Below are positions 15,872 through 24,357 of a stretch of 64,000 nt of DNA, piece by piece (the first letter of the stretch is position 1; each line of letters starts with the position of its first letter). The stretch spans positions 1-64,000 of the forward strand of contig NZ_SVET01000010.1 of NCBI RefSeq assembly GCF_015057245.1. Direction: 5' to 3'. The notes under the pieces are model-generated. The model searched no databases. It was given only the letters and a program-made list of their open reading frames with translations, and had not been told where the DNA came from. Position numbers and translations under genes: made by a program. Origin of the DNA: Pseudobutyrivibrio ruminis. GTDB lineage: Bacteria; Bacillota; Clostridia; Lachnospirales; Lachnospiraceae.

Positions 15872-16315
15872 ATGGATAAGAAAAGAATATTTATAACAGT
15901 AGTAATTGCTCTCTGGATTATGCTGATATGGGGACACAGCATGCAGCCAGCCACAATATCGGAGCATGAAAGTGGACGTGTATTATATTATCTTGGCAAA
16001 ATATTCCCTGCTTTGCTTGCAAGCGAAGACGGAATGGTTATTGTTAGAAAAGCTGCACATATTACAGAGTTTCTTATATTAGGAATATTACTTACAGTAG
16101 CTTTTGCAAACAAAATATATGGAAGGTTTAACAGATTCACAACTCCAGTCCTTACAGGTCTTTTTGTTGCATTCATTGATGAAACAATACAGCTTTTTGT
16201 TGTAGGTCGTTCAGGGGAAGTAAGAGACCTTTGGTTTGATTTTGGAGGAGTCGTACTAGGCACACTTATTGCACTTGCATTTTCAAGCGGTAAGCGAACC
16301 CGTAGAAAATACTAA
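15872..16315 (+). CDS. VanZ-like membrane protein
   Basis: A 147-aa protein with four predicted membrane helices. It has VanZ family features: an N-terminal W-x-x-x-I-W-G-H-S, the segment RKAAHITEFLILG, FIDETIQLFVVGRSGEVRDLWFDFGG and a short basic tail. VanZ homologues are linked with low-level teicoplanin resistance and envelope functions, but most, including this one, have no tested role. It stands alone between ade and the carbamate kinase gene, probably with its own promoter. Confidence 0.85.
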   Translation: MDKKRIFITVVIALWIMLIWGHSMQPATISEHESGRVLYYLGKIFPALLASEDGMVIVRKAAHITEFLILGILLTVAFANKIYGRFNRFTTPVLTGLFVAFIDETIQLFVVGRSGEVRDLWFDFGGVVLGTLIALAFSSGKRTRRKY

Positions 16316-16356
16316 GGTGCAAGATTAAAAATAAATTCTAAAAGTGGAGGCAGCAT

Positions 16357-17289
16357 ATGGGAAAAAAGAAGATAGTTATCGCACTGGGACATGACGCATT
16401 AGGCACAACTGTACTTGAGCAGTGGAATGCTACAAAGCGTACAGCAGTTGCAGTAGCAGAGTTTATTAAGCAGGATTATCAGGTTGTCGTTACTCACAGT
16501 AACGGACCACAGGTTAGCATGATTCACACAGCAATGTCTGAGTTCTACCAGAATCATCCTGATTACACATCTACACCAATGTCAGTTTGTTCAGCAATGA
16601 GCCAGGGATATATCGGTTACGATTTGCAGCAGGCTATCCGTTCTGAGCTTGTTAGCTGCGGAATTTACAAGCCAGTTTCAACTATCCTTACACAGGTTAC
16701 TGTTGATCCATATGATGAAGCTTTCTACAAGCCAACAAAGATTATTGGCAGAGTTATGACAGAGGAGCAGGCAGAAGCCGAGGAAGCAAAAGGAAATCAT
16801 ACAGTTAAGGTTGAGGGTGGTTACAGAAGAATTGTTGCAGCTCCAAAGCCAATGGAGATTGTTGAAATTGATGCTATCAAAGCTTTGTGCGAAGCAGACC
16901 AGGTTGTTATTGCAGCAGGAGGCGGCGGTATTCCTGTTCTCACTCAGGACAACAGCCTAAAGGGTGCATCAGCAGTAGTTGAAAAGGACACAGCTGCAGG
17001 TCTTCTTGCTTCAGAGCTTGAGGCAGATATGCTGGTTATTCTTACTAGTGTTACAAAGGTATGCAAAAACTTTGGCAAGCCAAACGAGGAGCCTCTCGAC
17101 TATATCTCAATTGCAGAAGCAAAAAAGATGCTTGAGGATGGAGAGTTTGGTGAGACAGATATGGCACCAAAGATTCAGGCAGCTATTGATTATATTGGTG
17201 ATTCAGCAATTAGAAAGGTATTGATCACAAAACTATCAGATGCTGGCAATGCTGTAGGCGGCCAGACTGGTACAATGATTGGAAAATAA
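16357..17289 (+). CDS. arcC: Carbamate kinase
   Basis: A 310-aa enzyme of the amino-acid-kinase fold that makes ATP from carbamoyl phosphate and ADP. Motifs include ALGHDAL, THSNGPQV, SAMSQGYIGYDLQQ, VIAAGGGGIPV and VEKDTAAGLLA. Arginine deiminase and ornithine carbamoyltransferase genes are not next to it. It may therefore serve purine or allantoin catabolism, or agmatine use elsewhere. GTGGAGG precedes the ATG. The FeoAB fusion begins 3 bp after its stop, an unexpected operon partner. Confidence 0.93.
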   Translation: MGKKKIVIALGHDALGTTVLEQWNATKRTAVAVAEFIKQDYQVVVTHSNGPQVSMIHTAMSEFYQNHPDYTSTPMSVCSAMSQGYIGYDLQQAIRSELVSCGIYKPVSTILTQVTVDPYDEAFYKPTKIIGRVMTEEQAEAEEAKGNHTVKVEGGYRRIVAAPKPMEIVEIDAIKALCEADQVVIAAGGGGIPVLTQDNSLKGASAVVEKDTAAGLLASELEADMLVILTSVTKVCKNFGKPNEEPLDYISIAEAKKMLEDGEFGETDMAPKIQAAIDYIGDSAIRKVLITKLSDAGNAVGGQTGTMIGK

Positions 17290-17292
17290 TAA

Positions 17293-19647
17293 ATGACCAT
17301 TAGAGATTTAGAGATTGGACAAACAGCGAGAATTGATGAAGTAGGAGGAGAAGGGGCACTTAGACAACATTTCTTGGATATGGGAGTTATACCAGGTGTA
17401 GAGGTTACTCTTGTGAGACTTGCACCTATGGGTGATCCTATGGAGCTTCGCGTACACGGCTATGAGCTCACCCTCAGATTGGCTGATGCTGCTCAGATAA
17501 AAGCCACTCTTGTGGAAAAGAAAGCTCAGGAGGAAAGCATTCCTGCCAAGAAAGATAAGCATGATATAAACCATCCTGGCTTAGGTGAGGAAGGAAAGTA
17601 TCATCTCAAGGGTGACGGCACCCCACTTCCAAAGGGCGAGATGCTTACATTTGCCCTTGTTGGTAACCAGAATTGTGGTAAGACTACACTCTTTAATCAA
17701 CTCACTGGAGCCAATCAACATGTTGGTAATTTCCCTGGTGTTACAGTAGATAGAAAAGATGGTGCAATCAGGGGTAAAGAATATACATGCATTACAGATC
17801 TTCCTGGAATATATTCAATGTCACCATATTCTAGTGAAGAGCTTGTCAGCAGAGACTTTGTTTTAAAAGAAAAGCCAAAGGCTATAATCAATATCGTTGA
17901 TGCTACAAACATCGAGCGTAACCTTTACCTTACAATGCAGCTTTTGGAACTTAATATTCCTATGGTTGTTGCTCTTAATATGATGGATGAATTAAGAGGC
18001 AACGGTGGTTCGGTAGATATTAACCGAATGGAAAAAATGTTGGGGGTTCCAGTGGTTCCTATTTCTGCAGCTAAAAACGAGGGTATTGATGAGTTAGTTG
18101 CTCATGCACTTCATATAGCTCAGTATCAGGAAAAGCCAGAGATAGACGATTTCTGTGATGAAAACGATAACGGCGGTGCAGTGCATAGATGTATCCACGG
18201 TGTTATTCATCTTATGGAGGATCATGCTAAAAGAGCAGATATCCCTGTTCGCTTTGCAGCCAGCAAAGCCATCGAAAACGATGCGCAGATAATAAAGCGT
18301 CTTGATTTAGATGAAAATGAAATAGAGACATTAGAGCACATCACAAAGCAGATGGAAAAGGAAAGAGGTCTCGATAGAAGTGCTGCCATGGCAGACATGA
18401 GATTTGCTTTCATTGAAAAAGTTTGCAATGAATGTGTAATCAAACCTAGAGAAAGTAAAGAGCACATTCGCAGTCAGAAAATTGACAAATGGCTTATAGG
18501 TAAATACACTGCAATCCCAATTTTTATTTGCGTAATGGCACTTGTATTTTTCCTTACTTTCAATGTTATAGGAGCATGGCTTCAGGGCTTGTTAGAAACA
18601 GGAATCGAAGCGTTAACAGATATTACAGATGCTGCACTGACAGCTGCTAATGTTAATGTAACTGTTCACGAGCTGGTTATTGGCGGCATTTTTGAAGGTG
18701 TAGGAGGTGTGCTTAGCTTCCTGCCTATCATCATAACAATGTTTTTCTTCCTATCCATATTGGAGGATAGTGGTTACATTGCCAGAGTAGCTTTCTTCAT
18801 GGATAAGCTACTTCGTAAAATCGGATTATCTGGAAGAAGTATCGTTCCACTTTTGATTGGATTTGGATGTACTGTTCCAGCAGTTATGTCTACTAGAACA
18901 TTGCCTAGTGATAGAGATAGAAAGATGACAATTTTGCTTACGCCATTTATGAGTTGTACAGCTAAGCTTCCAATTTACACATTCTTTGTTGCTGCATTTT
19001 TCCCTAATAATGGATGGCTTGTAATTACAGTTTTGTATTTCCTTGGCATATTCTTGGGAGTGCTTGCTGCATTGTTCTTTAAAAAAATCAGATTCAAAGG
19101 TGAAGCAGTTCCATTTGTTATGGAGCTGCCAAACTATAGATTACCTAGTGCTAGAAATGTAATTCAGCTACTTTGGGAAAAGGCAAAGGATTTCCTGCAG
19201 AGAGCATTTACTGTAATTTTCCTTGCGACTGTAATTGTCTGGGTTCTTCAAAGCTTTGATACACATCTCAATTTAGTATCAGATCAAAAGGATAGTATTC
19301 TTGCACTAATAGCTGGAGGATTAGCTCCTCTCTTTTCACCTATCGGATTGGGAGATTGGAGAATTTGTACATCCCTTATTTCAGGATTTATGGCAAAGGA
19401 AAGTGTTGTATCTGTATTGGAAGTACTATTTGGAAGTACTGGTGTTGCAGCTTCGATGTCCACTCTGACAGCATTTTGTTTGTTGGTATTTTCACTTCTT
19501 TACACACCATGCGTTGCAGCTATTGCATCTATAAAAAGAGAGATGGGAAGCAAGTGGGCAGTATGTGTTGTTATTTGGCAGTGTGCAATCGCCTGGGTTT
19601 GCACATTTATAGTACATACAATAGGACTTCTCATGGGTCTAGTTTAA
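17293..19647 (+). CDS. feoB: FeoA-FeoB fusion ferrous iron transporter
   Basis: A 784-aa natural fusion. Residues 1 to about 75 are an SH3-like FeoA domain (LRQHFLDMGVIPGVEV, APMGDPMELRVHGYEL). A basic linker follows, then the FeoB G domain with G1 GNQNCGKTT (about 123), G3 DLPGIYS and G4 NMMD. The C-terminal part holds the gate segments with Cys in GFGCTVPAV and SCTAKLPIY, and about ten membrane helices. FeoB imports Fe(II) across the cytoplasmic membrane. A separate feoA-feoA-feoB operon lies just downstream, so iron or another divalent metal may be split between two systems. The start is weakly preceded by GGAAAA and is coupled to arcC. Confidence 0.92.
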   Translation: MTIRDLEIGQTARIDEVGGEGALRQHFLDMGVIPGVEVTLVRLAPMGDPMELRVHGYELTLRLADAAQIKATLVEKKAQEESIPAKKDKHDINHPGLGEEGKYHLKGDGTPLPKGEMLTFALVGNQNCGKTTLFNQLTGANQHVGNFPGVTVDRKDGAIRGKEYTCITDLPGIYSMSPYSSEELVSRDFVLKEKPKAIINIVDATNIERNLYLTMQLLELNIPMVVALNMMDELRGNGGSVDINRMEKMLGVPVVPISAAKNEGIDELVAHALHIAQYQEKPEIDDFCDENDNGGAVHRCIHGVIHLMEDHAKRADIPVRFAASKAIENDAQIIKRLDLDENEIETLEHITKQMEKERGLDRSAAMADMRFAFIEKVCNECVIKPRESKEHIRSQKIDKWLIGKYTAIPIFICVMALVFFLTFNVIGAWLQGLLETGIEALTDITDAALTAANVNVTVHELVIGGIFEGVGGVLSFLPIIITMFFFLSILEDSGYIARVAFFMDKLLRKIGLSGRSIVPLLIGFGCTVPAVMSTRTLPSDRDRKMTILLTPFMSCTAKLPIYTFFVAAFFPNNGWLVITVLYFLGIFLGVLAALFFKKIRFKGEAVPFVMELPNYRLPSARNVIQLLWEKAKDFLQRAFTVIFLATVIVWVLQSFDTHLNLVSDQKDSILALIAGGLAPLFSPIGLGDWRICTSLISGFMAKESVVSVLEVLFGSTGVAASMSTLTAFCLLVFSLLYTPCVAAIASIKREMGSKWAVCVVIWQCAIAWVCTFIVHTIGLLMGLV

Positions 19648-19663
19648 TACTGAATATCTTTAG

Positions 19664-19695
19664 CAGAGTTTCACATACGTGGAGCTCTGTTTTTT
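19664..19695 (+). terminator. Intrinsic terminator after FeoA-FeoB
   Basis: An 11-bp stem (19664-19674 with 19679-19689, loop ATAC) followed by six T. Confidence 0.88.
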
Positions 19696-19760
19696 GTTTA
19701 CACTAATTCGAGTAAGAGATAACTTTCTAAAATTAAATATAAAAAACTTAAGTTAGAGGC

Positions 19761-19789
19761 TTGAAACCATACAGAAATTGTGCTATGTT
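19761..19789 (+). promoter_or_regulatory. Promoter of the second feo operon
   Basis: TTGAAA (19761-19766), 17 bp, TATGTT (19784-19789). The predicted start falls at the first palindrome at 19796. Confidence 0.65.
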
Positions 19790-19795
19790 ATACAT

Positions 19796-19835
19796 GCGTT
19801 AGAGAAGACTAACGCTAATTTATGTTAGCTAACAT
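19796..19835 (+). promoter_or_regulatory. Paired DtxR/MntR-like operators
   Basis: Two palindromes share the half-site GTTAG/CTAAC: GCGTTAG-6-CTAACGC (19796-19815) and the perfect ATGTTAGCTAACAT (19822-19835). The second resembles the DtxR/IdeR consensus core GGTTAG-CTAACC, not a Fur box. Placed on the start of transcription of an iron operon, they suit an iron-dependent repressor. Confidence 0.6.
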
Positions 19836-19904
19836 CGGTTGGGTACAATTAATTATAGGCCGGAATAGCTAATTGAGGGATAAATAAAAGTAAGGAAGTA
19901 ATAT

Positions 19905-20117
19905 ATGATGCCATTAGTAGTAGCGCCAACTGGCGAAGAACAGATGATTAAACGAATTGGCGGTTCAGAGGAAGTGAAACGTCACTTGCAAGAGCTTGGT
20001 TTTGTACCAGGGGGATTTGTAACAGTAGTAAACGAGATAGGTGGAAACCTAATCGTTAATGTTAAGGAGTCAAGAGTAGCTGTTGATAAACAACTGGCTC
20101 AAAAGATATTTATATAG
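19905..20117 (+). CDS. feoA: FeoA domain protein 1
   Basis: A 70-aa SH3-like FeoA protein with RIGGSEEVKRHLQELGFVPG and VTVVNEIGGNLIVNVKESRVAVD. It is first in a four-gene iron operon. FeoA acts in the cytosol and is thought to assist FeoB. This copy is more divergent than the next one and lacks the LGDP segment, so the two FeoA proteins may have different tasks. AAGGAAG lies 8 bp upstream. Confidence 0.88.
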   Translation: MMPLVVAPTGEEQMIKRIGGSEEVKRHLQELGFVPGGFVTVVNEIGGNLIVNVKESRVAVDKQLAQKIFI

Positions 20118-20133
20118 TAAAAAGGAGAGAAAA

Positions 20134-20361
20134 ATGAAGACATTAAGAGATGTAAGTGTCGGTGAAACAGTTACAGTCGCAAAGCTTACTGGCGAAGGCG
20201 CTGTAAAAAGAAGAATCATGGACATGGGTATTACAAAAGGTGTTGAGATTTACGTTCGTAAGATTGCACCATTGGGAGATCCAGTTGAAATTACAGTTAG
20301 AGGATATGAGCTTTCTGTACGTAAGGCTGATGCAGAAATGATTCTTTTAAAGGAGGACTAA
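20134..20361 (+). CDS. feoA: FeoA domain protein 2
   Basis: A 75-aa FeoA protein with MKTLRDVSVGETVTVAKL, RRIMDMGITKGVEIYV, APLGDPVEITVRGYELSVRKADAEMI. It matches the FeoA domain of the fusion at 17293 closely. I take the ATG at 20134, directly behind AAGGAG. An earlier in-frame ATG at 20083 overlaps the first feoA. The stop lies 4 bp before feoB. Confidence 0.92.
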   Translation: MKTLRDVSVGETVTVAKLTGEGAVKRRIMDMGITKGVEIYVRKIAPLGDPVEITVRGYELSVRKADAEMILLKED

Positions 20362-20365
20362 AAAA

Positions 20366-22741
20366 GTGGGAATTCGTATTGCGCTTGCAGGTAATCCAAA
20401 CTGCGGTAAAACAACATTGTTCAATGCACTTACAGGTTCTAACCAGTTCGTTGGTAACTGGCCAGGTGTTACTGTAGAGTACAAAGAGGGTAAATTCAAA
20501 GGTGATAAGGAAGTTACAATTGTCGACCTTCCTGGTATCTATTCACTCTCTCCATATACATTAGAGGAGGTTGTATCTCGTAACTATCTTATTGATGAAA
20601 AGCCAGATGCTATTATCAATGTTATTGATGGTACAAACCTTGAAAGAAACCTTTATCTTACAACTCAGATTGTTGAGCTTGGTATCCCAGTAGTTATCGG
20701 TATCAACATGATGGATGTTGTAGAAAAGAATGGTGACAAAATCAACGCTGCAAAGCTTTCAGAGGAAATCGGTGTTCCAGTTTATGAGCTTTCTGCTTTA
20801 AAGAACAGAGGTCTTAAGGAAATCGTTGATGCAGCAGTTAAGGCTGGAAAGGAAGCTAAGCCTCAGTCACCAAAGCACAGATTTGACGGTTCAGTAGAGC
20901 ATGCACTTGCTCATATCGAGGAGCTTTGCTTACATTATATTTCTGATGAAAATGTTCAGAGATGGTATTCAATCAAGTTATTTGAGCGTGATGAAAAGAT
21001 TCAGGAAAAGCTCGGTCTTTCATCTGACGTTATTGCTCACATCGAAAACGACATTGCTTCATGTGAAAAGGAAATGGATGATGATTCAGAGTCAATCATC
21101 ACTGGAGAAAGATATAACTACATCGGTACAATCATCAATGGCTGTGTAAAGAAGGCTTCAAAGGGAATGACAACATCTGATAAGATTGATCAGATTGTTA
21201 CAAACAGATTCTTTGCACTTCCAATCTTTGCAGTAGTTATGTTCCTTGTATATTTTGTATCAGTTACAACAGTTGGTACATGGGCTACTGATTGGGCAAA
21301 TGATGGTGTATTCGGTGATGGATGGCATTTATTTGCTATTGGTTCTGCTGATTACGCAGATGCAGCTGATGAGTTCACAGCAAATCAGCTTATCGTTGAT
21401 GGCTATGATTTATATGTAGAAGAAAATGGCACAGAGCCAACAGGTGATTTCGAATATCCTGTAGAGGATGAAGAAACAGCTGCTGTTGAATACGAGACAG
21501 CAACACTTGCTGATTATGAAGCAGCTGCAGCTTATGTAGATGCTAATGAGGAGCCAGACCCAGCAAACTATGGCGTATGGATTCCTGGTATTCCTGTTTA
21601 TATTGAGGCAGCTCTTGATGCAATTAACTGCAACGATGTTGTAAAGGGGCTTATCCTTGATGGTATCGTAGCAGGTGTTGGTGCAGTTCTTGGTTTCGTT
21701 CCACAGATGCTTGTACTTTTCATCTTCCTTGCATTCCTTGAGTCTTGCGGATACATGGCTCGTGTTGCTTTCATCATGGACCGTATCTTCAGAAAGTTTG
21801 GTCTTTCAGGTAAGTCATTTATTCCAATGCTTATCGGTACAGGTTGTGGTGTTCCTGGTATCATGGCATCACGTACTATCGAAAATGATAGAGACCGCAA
21901 GATGACAATCATGACAACAACATTCATTCCATGTGGAGCTAAGCTTCCATTCATCGCAATGGTTGCAGGCGCTATCTTTGGTGGAGCAGCTTGGGTTGCA
22001 CCAGCAGCATACTTCCTTGGAATTTTTGCAATCATCGTATCTGGTATCATGCTTAAGAAGACAAAGCTCTTCGCTGGAGATCCAGCACCATTCGTAATGG
22101 AGCTTCCAGCATACCACTGGCCAACAGTTTCAAACGTGCTTCGTAGCATGTGGGAGCGTGGATGGTCATTTATCAAGAAAGCTGGTACAATTATCTTACT
22201 TTCAACAATCGTAGTTTGGTTCTGCACATTCTTCGGTGTTGTTGATGGTGCATTTACAATGCTTGAAGAGGATCAGATTGATCATTCAATCCTTGCTACA
22301 CTTGGTAGATGTCTTGCATGGATCTTCATTCCACTTGGATTTGGGGATTGGGAAGCTACAGTTGCTTCAATCACTGGTCTTGTTGCAAAGGAAAACATCG
22401 TTGGTACACTTGCTATTATCTACGGTGCTTCTGGTGATGTTTACGAGACAATGCGTGCTGCATTTACAGATGCATCAGGTTTCGCATTCCTTGCATTTAA
22501 CCTTCTTTGCGCTCCTTGCTTCGCAGCTATGGGTGCAATCAAGCGTGAGATGAACAACACAAAGTGGTTTTGGACAGCAATCGGATATCAGTGTGGTTTC
22601 GCATGGGTAATCGGACTTATCGTATATCAGGTAGGTAAGGTATTCACAGGCGAAGGCTTTACATTCGGTACAATCTTTGGTATCGCAGCTATTTGCTGCC
22701 TTGTATACGGATTATTCCGCAAGGATAAATACAATAAATAA
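20366..22741 (+). CDS. feoB: Ferrous iron transporter FeoB with acidic extracellular insert
   Basis: A 791-aa FeoB. G1 is GNPNCGKTT at residues 8-16, then G3 DLPGIYS and G4 NMMD. The membrane part has gate motifs GTGCGVPGI and PCGAKLPFI. Between the first and second membrane helices (about residues 305-410) lies a very acidic insert rich in Asp, Glu, Ala and Tyr. The fusion FeoB lacks it. It should face outside and might bind cations. The start is GTG with AGGAGG 9 bp upstream. The reading frame runs through the insert, so it is not a frameshift. Confidence 0.93.
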   Translation: MGIRIALAGNPNCGKTTLFNALTGSNQFVGNWPGVTVEYKEGKFKGDKEVTIVDLPGIYSLSPYTLEEVVSRNYLIDEKPDAIINVIDGTNLERNLYLTTQIVELGIPVVIGINMMDVVEKNGDKINAAKLSEEIGVPVYELSALKNRGLKEIVDAAVKAGKEAKPQSPKHRFDGSVEHALAHIEELCLHYISDENVQRWYSIKLFERDEKIQEKLGLSSDVIAHIENDIASCEKEMDDDSESIITGERYNYIGTIINGCVKKASKGMTTSDKIDQIVTNRFFALPIFAVVMFLVYFVSVTTVGTWATDWANDGVFGDGWHLFAIGSADYADAADEFTANQLIVDGYDLYVEENGTEPTGDFEYPVEDEETAAVEYETATLADYEAAAAYVDANEEPDPANYGVWIPGIPVYIEAALDAINCNDVVKGLILDGIVAGVGAVLGFVPQMLVLFIFLAFLESCGYMARVAFIMDRIFRKFGLSGKSFIPMLIGTGCGVPGIMASRTIENDRDRKMTIMTTTFIPCGAKLPFIAMVAGAIFGGAAWVAPAAYFLGIFAIIVSGIMLKKTKLFAGDPAPFVMELPAYHWPTVSNVLRSMWERGWSFIKKAGTIILLSTIVVWFCTFFGVVDGAFTMLEEDQIDHSILATLGRCLAWIFIPLGFGDWEATVASITGLVAKENIVGTLAIIYGASGDVYETMRAAFTDASGFAFLAFNLLCAPCFAAMGAIKREMNNTKWFWTAIGYQCGFAWVIGLIVYQVGKVFTGEGFTFGTIFGIAAICCLVYGLFRKDKYNK

Positions 22742-22753
22742 GAGGTAATAATT

Positions 22754-22897
22754 ATGGGTACATTCATAGTAGTAGTTATATTAATTGCAATTGTTGTAGC
22801 GATAGTTCGTTCATTAGTCAAAGCCCGCAAGCGTGGCGAGCATCCAGCATGTGGTGGAGACTGTGGTAGCTGCGGCGGAAGCTGTGGATGTCATTAA
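22754..22897 (+). CDS. FeoB-associated Cys-rich membrane peptide
   Basis: A 47-aa protein: one N-terminal membrane helix (TFIVVVILIAIVVAIV), a basic stretch, then a Cys/Gly tail with CGGDCGSCGGSCGCH, giving five cysteines in the last 15 residues. This is the layout of the FeoB-associated Cys-rich family, often encoded after clostridial feoB. It starts 12 bp after feoB behind AGAGGT. A role in passing or sensing Fe(II) at the cytosolic face is likely but untested. Confidence 0.88.
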   Translation: MGTFIVVVILIAIVVAIVRSLVKARKRGEHPACGGDCGSCGGSCGCH

Positions 22898-22908
22898 CGT
22901 ATATACGA

Positions 22909-22941
22909 ATCCCTCAGTCAGAAATGACTGGGGGATTTTTT
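22909..22941 (+). terminator. Terminator of the feo operon
   Basis: A 12-bp stem (22909-22920 with 22925-22936, loop GAAA) leading into six T. Confidence 0.92.
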
Positions 22942-22966
22942 AATTGATTAAAAAAATTAAGACATG

Positions 22967-22995
22967 TTGCGCGCAATGGGGCTTTTTGGTATTAT
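22967..22995 (+). promoter_or_regulatory. Promoter abutting the glycosyltransferase start (leaderless mRNA?)
   Basis: TTGCGC (22967-22972), 17 bp, TATTAT (22990-22995) with an extended TGG. The ATG at 23003 is the eighth base after the -10, exactly where RNA synthesis should begin. No ribosome binding site is present between them. Confidence 0.65.
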
Positions 22996-23002
22996 TTGAA
23001 GT

Positions 23003-24088
23003 ATGAGCGAGGAAATCAAATTTTCCGTAATAATGCCTACATACGGAGTGGGCGATTATATTGGTGATGCACTTGGCTGTCTTCAAATGCAGACCTATGA
23101 CAACTTCGAAGTTATCATAGTGGATGATTGTTCTCCTGATTCTTCAGGGGACATTGCAAGGGGATATATGGAGCGCGACGACCGCTTCTATTATGTTAAG
23201 CATGAAACAAATCAAGGAGTATCTGCTGCTAGAAATACAGGCATAGAGCATGCCACTGGGGACTATATTTTATTCCTGGACCCAGACGATTTATATGAAA
23301 GAAATCTTCTTAGAGTATGTGCAGCAGCGTTGGAAAGAAACCCTGTGGATTTGCTTGTGTTCAGTTTCACTGAGGACTATAGAAATGCATCTGGCAAAAT
23401 CGAATTCATGAAGGGGATTACCCTGGATATGATGGATTATGATGATGATATGGTTACCACAAGTGATGCTGCAACAATTCATAAAATGGCAATGCAGATG
23501 GAAGCCATAACAATGCTTGGTTATCCTTGGAATAAATGCTACAAGACAAGCATCATTAAGGAGAATAATCTTCAATATCAAAAGATTAAGCATGTAGAGG
23601 ACATTCTTTTTAACTGTGACTTTTTAGATTACACAACATCGCTTACTGTGTTAAACGATGTTTTATATCACTATAGAAATCAGGGGCAGGTTCGTCTTAC
23701 AGGTGGAGAAATCGAGGACTACTTTAAGCTCCAAAAGATTCGTATCGAGAGAATTTACGACCAGCAACAGAAATGGAAGACCTGCGATTTCGAAGCGCTG
23801 GGTACTCTTTCAAAGGAATACTTCAGAAGCTTCCAATCAGCAATGGTTCGTCAGTTGGAATCAGGCGTAAAAACAGACGATATTTTAAAATGGTGTAATG
23901 CAGAAGCAGAGACAGAACTGTATCAGAATCTTCGCAGATATATGCCGGAGGATTCAAAGACATTGAAGCTTTTGTATAAACCTCTTACAGAGGGAATGTT
24001 TGGAACCGCTCTTAGAAGAGCCAGACTTATGAAATACACAAAGAGTCATTTCCCTGGAGTGTTTAATAGGGCTAAGCAGCTTAGATAG
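23003..24088 (+). CDS. Family 2 glycosyltransferase
   Basis: A 361-aa GT2-type enzyme. The N-terminal nucleotide-sugar fold reads FSVIMPTYGVGDYIGDALGCLQMQ, with IIVDDCSPDSS, GVSAARNTGIEHATGDYILFLDPDD holding the DxD metal motif. The C-terminal half is helical and variable, as in capsule or teichoic-type transferases. No membrane helix is seen. It probably adds a sugar to a surface glycan. It appears to be expressed from a leaderless transcript and is separated from the later transferases by a small membrane gene. Confidence 0.88.
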   Translation: MSEEIKFSVIMPTYGVGDYIGDALGCLQMQTYDNFEVIIVDDCSPDSSGDIARGYMERDDRFYYVKHETNQGVSAARNTGIEHATGDYILFLDPDDLYERNLLRVCAAALERNPVDLLVFSFTEDYRNASGKIEFMKGITLDMMDYDDDMVTTSDAATIHKMAMQMEAITMLGYPWNKCYKTSIIKENNLQYQKIKHVEDILFNCDFLDYTTSLTVLNDVLYHYRNQGQVRLTGGEIEDYFKLQKIRIERIYDQQQKWKTCDFEALGTLSKEYFRSFQSAMVRQLESGVKTDDILKWCNAEAETELYQNLRRYMPEDSKTLKLLYKPLTEGMFGTALRRARLMKYTKSHFPGVFNRAKQLR

Positions 24089-24094
24089 GCTGAT

Positions 24095-24123
24095 TTGCTT
24101 TTAACAATTGGCTAAGGTATAAT
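24095..24123 (+). promoter_or_regulatory. Strong promoter of the 45-aa membrane protein
   Basis: TTGCTT (24095-24100), 17 bp, TATAAT (24118-24123). It starts 7 bp after the preceding stop codon. Confidence 0.8.
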
Positions 24124-24152
24124 ATAGCTAAGTTTCGAAGAGGAGGTTAAGG

Positions 24153-24290
24153 ATGACAGATCAAGGGTTTTTAATTTTCTTTTTTGTATTAATACTATTA
24201 GTAGTTATAGTGGCAGTTATAGCAGTAGTTTCTGCAGTGTCAGGAGCCGCAGCTGCAATCGTCGATGAAGAGGACGAAGAAGAAGCTTAA
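24153..24290 (+). CDS. Small membrane protein with acidic tail
   Basis: A 45-aa protein: a long hydrophobic segment (GFLIFFFVLILLVVIVAVIAVV), an Ala-rich stretch and the C-terminal tail IVDEEDEEEA. A perfect promoter, an AGGAGG site 8 bp upstream and a terminator right after mark it as a real, separately expressed gene. The hydrophobic core is long enough for one membrane pass. No family was recognised. It could be a regulator of a membrane enzyme or a small stress protein. Its placement between glycosyltransferases may be accidental. Confidence 0.75.
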   Translation: MTDQGFLIFFFVLILLVVIVAVIAVVSAVSGAAAAIVDEEDEEEA

Positions 24291-24312
24291 GCCACGTTTA
24301 ATCAGGTTATGC

Positions 24313-24342
24313 TAGGGCACCTTTATGGTGCCCTATACTTTT
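24313..24342 (+). terminator. Intrinsic terminator
   Basis: The stem TAGGGCACC (24313-24321) pairs with GGTGCCCTA (24327-24335), followed by a T-rich tail. Confidence 0.82.
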
Positions 24343-24357
24343 AATTAGGAGATAGAT

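Noticed and set aside
21280..21600. Frameshift or foreign insertion in feoB
   Set aside because: The frame continues unbroken with normal codon use, so it is described as an insert domain.
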